In this document: positions 58,030 to 64,000 of the stretch, in pieces
Layout of the letters: the number at the start of each line of letters is the position of its first letter
How positions within the stretch are numbered: position 1 is the stretch's first letter
Assembly (NCBI RefSeq): GCF_000422445.1
Contig: NZ_AULU01000006.1
Coordinates: forward strand, 124,001-188,000
Origin: Paenibacillus assamensis DSM 18201
Lineage (GTDB): Bacteria > Bacillota > Bacilli > Paenibacillales > Paenibacillaceae
DNA length: 64,000 nt
Reading direction: 5' to 3'
The notes under the pieces: generated by a model
Seen by the model: only the letters and a program-made list of their open reading frames with translations
Database searches by the model: none
Told to the model about the DNA's origin: nothing
Position numbers and translations under genes: made by a program

Positions 58030-58995
58030 ATGACTGAACAGTCCATTCCTGTCTTGTCCGTACAGCAAGTGAAGAAACGTGTGGGCAAGAAGTGGATTAT
58101 ACATAATGTGTCGTTTGACGTTCATGAAGGTGAAATATTTGGCTTTCTCGGCCCCAACGGTGCAGGGAAGACAACAACGATACGAATGTTAGTGGACCTC
58201 ATTAAGCCGACAGAAGGTAGAATACAAGTATGTGGCTATGATGTGAATAAAGAACCAGAGAAAGCGCTTCGTTTCGTCGGTGCCATCGTTGAAAACCCTG
58301 AAATGTATAACTTCTTAACGGGGTGGGAAAATTTAGAGCAGTTTGCAAGGATGGTGCCGGATGTAGATGAGAAGCGAATTGAGGAAGTAGTCGCTGTCGT
58401 TGGGATGTCCAAACGCATTCATGACAAAGTAGGAACCTATTCCCTAGGTATGCGACAGCGACTCGGCATTGCTCAAGCGTTGCTAGTTCGGCCTAAGCTG
58501 CTTATTCTAGATGAGCCGACGAATGGATTGGATCCTTTAGGTATCAAGGAGCTGCGCCAATTTATCCGTGTGTTGGCTGAAAGTGGGATGGCTGTATTTG
58601 TATCTAGTCACTTGCTAAGCGAAATTCAGTTAATGTGTGACCGTGTTGCGATTATTAGCAACGGAAAAGTGCTGGCAGTAGATGATGTGAATCAGCTTCT
58701 ACTTGGAAGAAATCAATATGTGATATGGTTCGTATCGGATGTAGAGCAGGCTGCAAAGATTTTGAAGCAAAGTGGGTTAACTCGGATCGTAAGTGAAAAG
58801 GATGCAATCATCGATGAGTCTATTTTGATAGGTTTACCAGATAGTCGAGTATTGACGGAAACACATCCTGAGCATATTGCTGACTTGAATCGACTATTGC
58901 TCGAGCAAGATGTGCTAGTGAATGGTATTCAGCGTGTAATGCCTACGTTAGAGCAGCTCTTCTTAGAAATGACAGAAGGGGGGCACATCGAATAA
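58030..58995 (+). CDS. ABC transporter ATP-binding protein, BcrA-like
   Basis: The 321-residue ATPase has Walker A GPNGAGKTT, signature YSLGMRQRLGIAQ, Walker B LLILDEPTNGLDP and switch histidine in SSHLLSE. The Q-loop position reads VGAIVENPEMY with glutamate, as is usual in the BcrA/bacitracin-type subfamily. A C-terminal domain (about 225-321) follows. AGGAGG lies 6 bases before the ATG. It pairs with the permease starting 2 bases after its stop. The substrate is unknown, with peptide antibiotic or lipid export being typical. Confidence 0.9.
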   Translation: MTEQSIPVLSVQQVKKRVGKKWIIHNVSFDVHEGEIFGFLGPNGAGKTTTIRMLVDLIKPTEGRIQVCGYDVNKEPEKALRFVGAIVENPEMYNFLTGWENLEQFARMVPDVDEKRIEEVVAVVGMSKRIHDKVGTYSLGMRQRLGIAQALLVRPKLLILDEPTNGLDPLGIKELRQFIRVLAESGMAVFVSSHLLSEIQLMCDRVAIISNGKVLAVDDVNQLLLGRNQYVIWFVSDVEQAAKILKQSGLTRIVSEKDAIIDESILIGLPDSRVLTETHPEHIADLNRLLLEQDVLVNGIQRVMPTLEQLFLEMTEGGHIE

Positions 58996-58996
58996 T

Positions 58997-59977
58997 ATGT
59001 TGGCGCTTATTCAAAATGAAACGATAAAAGTATTGAAGAAACGACGGTTCTATGTCGTGCTTCTTATCTTACTTATTCTCATACCTGTTTTTACATACGC
59101 ACAAATGAAAGTGGCTCAAAATAGTCTTGAGAAGTTCGATCAGGACTGGCGCAGAGAATTGACGCAGCAAATTACAGATTTGCAGAACTCATTAGGCAGT
59201 GACCGAATACCTGAAGAATGGAAAAAGTTTAGAAAAATTATTTTGCAGCAGCTTCAATATTATCTTGATCATGATGTCAATCCGAAAGAGCCCAATGGTG
59301 TAACGTTTACGCGTACATTTATGGACAACTCGGTAAATCTATTTATACCACTGCTAGTCATGGCAATTGCCAGTGATATCGTATCCTCTGAACGCTCTAC
59401 AGGCACGATTAAAATGCTGCTCACAAGACCTGTGAGAAGATGGAAAGTATTAATGAGTAAATGGCTTGTGCTTATGATGTTTACGGGTGTCATCGTATTT
59501 GTGACAGCGCTGCTATCTTATGTCATTTCAGGTGCTGTATTTGGGTATGGAGGCTGGACGATTCCGTTATTTACGGGATTTGACATATCGGGTACGAGCG
59601 TGAATTATAATGATGTTCATATCGTGCCAGCATGGCTGTATGTACTCATGCAATGCGGCCTAATCTGGTTTGCTAGTATTGTCGTAGCTGCACTTGGATT
59701 TATGATCTCCGTACTAGTTCGGAGTACGGCGGCCAGCATTGTGACATTAATGGCAACGCTAATTGCTGGTACAATTTTGTATAACATGGCATCATCATGG
59801 CCAACTGCAAAATATTTGTTTATGATTAATTTGAAATTAACGGATTATTTGGCAGGAACTCCAACGCCGGTAGACGGTATGACACTCCCGTTTTCATTGG
59901 CTGTACTAAGCATATGGGCAATTTGTGCACTGTTTATTGCTTTCAGTGTCTTTACGAAACAGGACATGATGAATTAA
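58997..59977 (+). CDS. ABC-2 type permease
   Basis: The 326-residue membrane protein has a first helix (about 18-33), then an exterior loop of about 75 residues with a coiled-coil look (QDWRRELTQQITDLQNS). Five more helices follow, with the conserved ERSTGTIKMLLTRPVRRWKVL cytoplasmic segment of ABC-2 permeases between the second and third. It starts directly after the ATPase gene, with AAGGGGGG upstream. It is the membrane partner of that ATPase. Confidence 0.9.
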   Translation: MLALIQNETIKVLKKRRFYVVLLILLILIPVFTYAQMKVAQNSLEKFDQDWRRELTQQITDLQNSLGSDRIPEEWKKFRKIILQQLQYYLDHDVNPKEPNGVTFTRTFMDNSVNLFIPLLVMAIASDIVSSERSTGTIKMLLTRPVRRWKVLMSKWLVLMMFTGVIVFVTALLSYVISGAVFGYGGWTIPLFTGFDISGTSVNYNDVHIVPAWLYVLMQCGLIWFASIVVAALGFMISVLVRSTAASIVTLMATLIAGTILYNMASSWPTAKYLFMINLKLTDYLAGTPTPVDGMTLPFSLAVLSIWAICALFIAFSVFTKQDMMN

Positions 59978-59997
59978 AATAGTTAAGAAAGCGAAAC

Positions 59998-60072
59998 ATC
60001 TGTTTGCATCCTGACGATTGCCGAAAGGCTGGAGGCGTTGTTCCAGACGTCGGGGTGCGACAGATTTTCTTT
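59998..60072 (+). ncRNA. Folded intergenic RNA element upstream of parE (terminator or leader)
   Basis: A layered outer stem is possible: ATCTGT/ACAGAT, GCA/TGC and CCTGACG/CGTCGGG. It encloses two side hairpins: GCC-GAAA-GGC (60020-60029, a GNRA tetraloop) and TGGA/TCCA with an 8-nt loop. TTTTCTTTT follows, so it may serve as a terminator for the ABC pair. The multi-branched fold also allows a parE leader role. No known family was recognised. Confidence 0.5.
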
Positions 60073-60124
60073 TGATTTCGGAAATTCGATAATCATCATT
60101 AGTTTAATCAAAGGGGGAGCATGA

Positions 60125-62110
60125 ATGGTCGACCAAGTCGATATGTTCGGCGGAAAGCCTGAGCAGCAAGGTGCAGGCACGATAATGGAATATGGCGCTG
60201 ACGACATTCAAGTGCTCGAAGGGCTTGTAGCGGTACGTAAGAGACCGGGGATGTACATAGGAAGTACAAGCTCCTCGGGTCTTCATCATCTTGTTTGGGA
60301 AATCGTGGACAATGCCGTCGATGAGCATCTTGCCAAATACTGCTCTGTTATAGATGTCACTATACACGCGGATAATTCCGTAACTGTACGAGACAATGGA
60401 CGTGGTATTCCAACGGGAATACATAAGACAGGTGTACCGACTCCACAGGTCGTATTCACGATTTTGCATGCGGGCGGTAAGTTCGGTGGAGCAGGATATA
60501 AGAAATCCGGGGGCTTGCACGGGGTTGGTGCCTCGGTAACGAATGCTTTATCAGAATGGCTGCAAGTAGAAATTTATCGAGACGGCAAGATCCACCGCCA
60601 ACGCTTTGAGTCGTGGACGGATGCTGCTGGAGTGGAGCATGTAGGTGAGCCTGTTACTGGCTTGGAAGTCACCGGAAACACGAATCGTACAGGTACAAAA
60701 GTAACATTTAAGCCTGATACGAAAGTGTTCCATGGTAACATTCACCTGAATTTTGATACATTGAGCGAGCGTTTGCAGGAAATAGCGTTCTTGAATTCTG
60801 GCTTGGAAGTCAATGTGAAGGATGAACGTTCTGGCAAGCAAGAGCAGTTCCGTTATGCTGGTGGTGCAAGTGAATTCGTGCAGTATTTAAATGAGAACAA
60901 GAGTGTTCTTCATGAAGTGATTCACTTCACAGGTGAAAGAGATGAGATCGAAGTTGAAATCGCGATGCAATACAATGATGGGTATACGGAAACAATCGCA
61001 TCATTCGTTAACTCCATTTCAACAAGAGGCGGCGGTACGCACGAGACCGGCTTCAAAACGGCCTATACGCGAGTCATGAATGAATATGCTCGTAAAAATA
61101 GCTTGTTGAAGGAAAAAGATAAAAATCTTGAAGGTAATGATCTGCGAGAAGGCATGATGACGGTCGTTAGTGTTAAAATGTCAGATGTGGAATTTGTCGG
61201 GCAGACAAAAGACCAGCTAGGTAGTGCTTCTGCACGTGGCGTCGTTGATGCGGTCGTAACGGAGCAGATGCAAATCTTCTTGGAGGAGAATCCTCAAGTT
61301 GCGCAATCGTTAGTGAAGAAAGCCGTTCAAGCTTCGAAGGCTAGAGAAGCTGCACGCAAAGCAAGAGAAGAAGTACGCTCAGGCAGGAAGCGCAGCGAGA
61401 GTACGAACTTAGGTGGCAAGCTGACACCAGCACAATCCAAAGACTCTACTCGTAATGAGTTGTTTATCGTCGAAGGTGACTCCGCAGGTGGATCTGCGAA
61501 GCAAGGACGTGATTCTAAGACGCAAGCAATTCTGCCGCTTAAGGGTAAACCGATGAACCCTGAGAAGTCTAAGCTCGCAGATATTCTTAAAAATGACGAG
61601 TACCGGACTATTATTCACGCGATCGGGGCAGGTGTTGGTTCAGAGTTTGAGCTGGACGAATGCAACTATTCCAAAATCATTATTATGACCGATGCCGATA
61701 CGGATGGAGCACATATCCAAGTATTGCTGCTAACATTCTTCTATCGCTACATGAAGCCGCTAATTGACGCGGGACGAGTTTACATCGCTCAACCGCCGTT
61801 GTTCAAGATAACTCACAAAAAAGGGAAGCACACTTCCGTCAGATACGCATGGACAGAGGAACAATTGAACAATTATTTGAAACAGTTAGGCTCGCAAGCT
61901 GAAATTCAGCGTTATAAAGGACTCGGTGAGATGAATCCGGATCAGCTGTGGGAAACGACAATGGATCCGGAGACACGAACGTTGTTACAAGTACAGATTG
62001 AAGATGCTGCTAAAGCGGAGCGTCGAGTATCGACATTAATGGGAGATAAAGTCGAGCCGCGAAAGCGTTGGATTGTAGAGAACGTGGACTTTACGGAGTT
62101 CGAAGAATAG
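60125..62110 (+). CDS. parE: DNA topoisomerase IV subunit B
   Basis: The 661-residue type II topoisomerase ATPase subunit has GHKL motifs (EIVDNAVDEH, DNGRGIPTGIH, GGLHGVGASV), the ring/transducer domain, and a TOPRIM domain with EGDSAGGSAKQGRD and DADTDGAHI. RYKGLGEMNPDQLWETTM is near the C-terminus. ParE and GyrB are very alike; the downstream ParC-type partner and the distance from dnaA/recF-type genes favour ParE. It decatenates chromosomes with ParC using ATP. The ATG at 60125 lies 6 bases after AAGGGGGA; ATG 60121 is out of frame and too close. Confidence 0.9.
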   Translation: MVDQVDMFGGKPEQQGAGTIMEYGADDIQVLEGLVAVRKRPGMYIGSTSSSGLHHLVWEIVDNAVDEHLAKYCSVIDVTIHADNSVTVRDNGRGIPTGIHKTGVPTPQVVFTILHAGGKFGGAGYKKSGGLHGVGASVTNALSEWLQVEIYRDGKIHRQRFESWTDAAGVEHVGEPVTGLEVTGNTNRTGTKVTFKPDTKVFHGNIHLNFDTLSERLQEIAFLNSGLEVNVKDERSGKQEQFRYAGGASEFVQYLNENKSVLHEVIHFTGERDEIEVEIAMQYNDGYTETIASFVNSISTRGGGTHETGFKTAYTRVMNEYARKNSLLKEKDKNLEGNDLREGMMTVVSVKMSDVEFVGQTKDQLGSASARGVVDAVVTEQMQIFLEENPQVAQSLVKKAVQASKAREAARKAREEVRSGRKRSESTNLGGKLTPAQSKDSTRNELFIVEGDSAGGSAKQGRDSKTQAILPLKGKPMNPEKSKLADILKNDEYRTIIHAIGAGVGSEFELDECNYSKIIIMTDADTDGAHIQVLLLTFFYRYMKPLIDAGRVYIAQPPLFKITHKKGKHTSVRYAWTEEQLNNYLKQLGSQAEIQRYKGLGEMNPDQLWETTMDPETRTLLQVQIEDAAKAERRVSTLMGDKVEPRKRWIVENVDFTEFEE

Positions 62111-62124
62111 AAGGGTGATTAGAG

Positions 62125-64000
62125 ATGAGCGTATCGGAACAGTTCAAGCCTGCGTTTCTAGAAGACGTAGTTGGTGACCGATTCGGTAGATACTCCAAAT
62201 ACATTATTCAAGACAGAGCCATTCCTGACGTTAGGGATGGCTTGAAGCCAGTTCAGCGACGTATTTTGTTCGCGATGTATGATTCAGGTAATACATCAGA
62301 TAAGCCTTATCGTAAGTCTGCCAAGACCGTCGGTGATGTAATGGGTAATTATCATCCGCATGGTGATTCATCTATTTATGACGGTATGGTACGTATGGCA
62401 CAGCCTTGGAAAATGTCTCATGTACTCGTAGATGGGCATGGAAACTGGGGTTCCCTAGATGACGATCCAGCAGCAGCAATGCGTTATACAGAGGCAAGAC
62501 TATCGCCAATTGCGAACGAGCTGCTGCGTGATATTGAAAAAGATACTGTATTGTTTAGAGCGAACTTTGATAATACAACGGAAGAGCCTTCGGTTCTCCC
62601 AGCACGGTTCCCAAATTTACTTGTGAATGGTGTCAGCGGTATTTCTTCCGGATTTGCTACCGAGATACCTACACACAGTTTGCGTGAAATTATTGACGCT
62701 TGTGTTGCGATGATCGATAAGCCTTCTATGGAACTTGATGAAGTGATGCAAATCGTTCAAGGTCCTGACTTCCCAACCGGTGGTATTATTATGGGGGAAG
62801 AAGGAATCCGGGAAGCTTATCGGACTGGAAAAGGCCGAATCTACATTCGCTCCAAGACCGAAATCGAAGATTTGCGCGGTGGCAAGCAACAAATCGTTAT
62901 TACGGAAATTCCTTATCAAGTTGTGAAGTCGCGCCTTGTTACAGCGATGGAGAACATTCGCTTGGAGAAGAAAGTGGATGGCATTGCTGAAGTACGGGAT
63001 GAGAGTGGCCGCGATGGATTGCGCATTGTGGTTGAACTAAAGAAAGAAGCGGATGCGCAAGGTATTTTGAACTATTTGTTCAAGAAGACGGATCTACAAG
63101 TTACTTATAACTTCAATATGGTTGCGATCGTGAATAAAGCTCCACAACAGCTTGGCATTATTCAAATATTGAAGGCTTATATTCAACATCAACGCGATGT
63201 GGTAACTGCACGTACACAATATGATTTGAATAAAGCGTTGGATCGTTCGCATGTATTAGAGGGTCTAGTTAAGGCATTAAATATATTGGACGAAGTCATC
63301 GCAACGATTAAAGCATCGAAAAATCGCCAAGATGCACAACTTAATCTCGTTAACCAATTCGGATTCACAGAACGTCAAGCAGACGCAATCTTAACGCTTC
63401 AATTGTATCGTTTAACGAATCTAGAACTAACAGCATTAACGAAAGAGTTGGATGAGATTAAGAAAAAGGTAGCAGAGCTTCAGCTAATTTTAAGTAATGA
63501 GCGTAAACTGCTGCAAGTCATCAAGAAAGAAATGACAGATATCCGTAATCGCTATGGCATTGATCGTCGATCCGTAGTACAAGGTGAGATTGAGGAGATC
63601 AAAGTCAATCTCGAAGTTATGGTTAATTCAGAAGATGTAATTGTAACGGTTTCCAATGATGGATATGTAAAGCGTACTAGTATGCTTTCATTCAATCGTT
63701 CAGGAGGAGAGTGGAACGGTTCAGGTGTGAAGGAAGGGGACCAAATCAGACATGTGTTCGAAGTAAATACACTTGATCGATTGTTGTTGTTTACACAACG
63801 AGGTCAATACTTCTCACTTCCGGTACATCTTGTGCCTGAATTTAAGTGGAAAGATAATGGTACCGCTATTGTCAACGTGATTCCGATTGCGAAAGAGGAT
63901 CGGGTTGTCGCCGTCATTCCAGTCAAGTCGTTCGAAGATGAATTACAATCACTCGTTTTCGTTACGAAGCGAGGTCAAGTAAAGCGAACGCTGCTTAAAG
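62125..64000 (+). CDS. parC: DNA topoisomerase IV subunit A, N-terminal part (3' end outside window)
   Basis: The frame is open from the ATG at 62125 to the end of the window, giving 625 residues. It shows [20 protein letters not shown], typical of ParC and unlike GyrA, the winged-helix region [20 protein letters not shown], the catalytic tyrosine at about 121 (RYTEARLSP), and the coiled-coil gate. The start of the C-terminal beta-pinwheel comes next ([14 protein letters not shown]). It breaks and rejoins DNA in topoisomerase IV. The start follows parE by 14 bases with AAGGGTG upstream. The quinolone-determining site normally occupied by Glu84 (E. coli number) is Asp here. Confidence 0.93.
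   Translation, partial: MSVSEQFKPAFLEDVVGDRFGRYSKYIIQDRAIPDVRDGLKPVQRRILFAMYDSGNTSDKPYRKSAKTVGDVMGNYHPHGDSSIYDGMVRMAQPWKMSHVLVDGHGNWGSLDDDPAAAMRYTEARLSPIANELLRDIEKDTVLFRANFDNTTEEPSVLPARFPNLLVNGVSGISSGFATEIPTHSLREIIDACVAMIDKPSMELDEVMQIVQGPDFPTGGIIMGEEGIREAYRTGKGRIYIRSKTEIEDLRGGKQQIVITEIPYQVVKSRLVTAMENIRLEKKVDGIAEVRDESGRDGLRIVVELKKEADAQGILNYLFKKTDLQVTYNFNMVAIVNKAPQQLGIIQILKAYIQHQRDVVTARTQYDLNKALDRSHVLEGLVKALNILDEVIATIKASKNRQDAQLNLVNQFGFTERQADAILTLQLYRLTNLELTALTKELDEIKKKVAELQLILSNERKLLQVIKKEMTDIRNRYGIDRRSVVQGEIEEIKVNLEVMVNSEDVIVTVSNDGYVKRTSMLSFNRSGGEWNGSGVKEGDQIRHVFEVNTLDRLLLFTQRGQYFSLPVHLVPEFKWKDNGTAIVNVIPIAKEDRVVAVIPVKSFEDELQSLVFVTKRGQVKRTLLK

Overview
The window is chromosomal DNA from a spore-forming Gram-positive bacterium of the Bacillota, most likely Paenibacillaceae (Paenibacillus-like). 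The inference rests on strong AGGAGG-type ribosome binding sites with many TTG/GTG starts, a proline T-box leader, a GerM lipoprotein, SLH-domain exoproteins, a double-headed DynA-type dynamin, and Bacillus-type asnS, dnaD, nth and parE-parC genes. No rRNA, tRNA, insertion sequence, prophage or CRISPR array was seen.

Layout. 1-5.3 kb: the 3' end of an FtsH-like AAA/M41 protease, a 3-hydroxyacyl-CoA dehydrogenase overlapping ackA, then asnS and dnaD. 5.3-16.4 kb: a tiny divergent gene and a giant repetitive protein with about 25 DUF11-type repeats. The giant gene is split by a one-base frameshift in a C7 tract. It has no signal peptide and is preceded by a sequence resembling a mother-cell sigma-E promoter, which points to the spore surface. 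16.5-26 kb: a methionine-salvage set (mtnB, mtnX, mtnW, an MtnE-like aminotransferase, mtnU) interrupted by proB-proA-proC. proBA has its own T-box leader with a CCU (Pro) specifier, and proC overlaps mtnW. 26-29.3 kb: a LysR regulator divergent from leuCD.

29.5-35.4 kb: a compact six-gene operon that is the most system-like part of the window. It encodes an ABC ATPase, a permease fused to a large exterior domain resembling a catalytically dead M1 peptidase, a second permease, an ECF sigma factor, a six-TM protein with a cytoplasmic N-terminus, and a second ABC ATPase lacking the Q-loop glutamine and the switch histidine. I read it as a possible membrane or envelope sensing/transport module with built-in transcriptional control. 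35.5-40.6 kb: cell-wall amidase, GerM-domain lipoprotein and SLH protein. 40.7-45.6 kb: nth, a small unknown gene and a tandem dynamin. 45.9-49.5 kb: a heterodimeric ABC exporter with one predicted dead ATP site.

49.6-56.7 kb: two paralogous secreted subtilases on the minus strand, one expanded with PA, cohesin-like and SLH regions. 57-60 kb: an SGNH hydrolase and a BcrA-like ABC transporter pair. 60-64 kb: a folded-looking intergenic RNA, then parE and parC, the latter running off the end of the window.

All calls come from reading the sequence. No database search was run, and domain positions are approximate.
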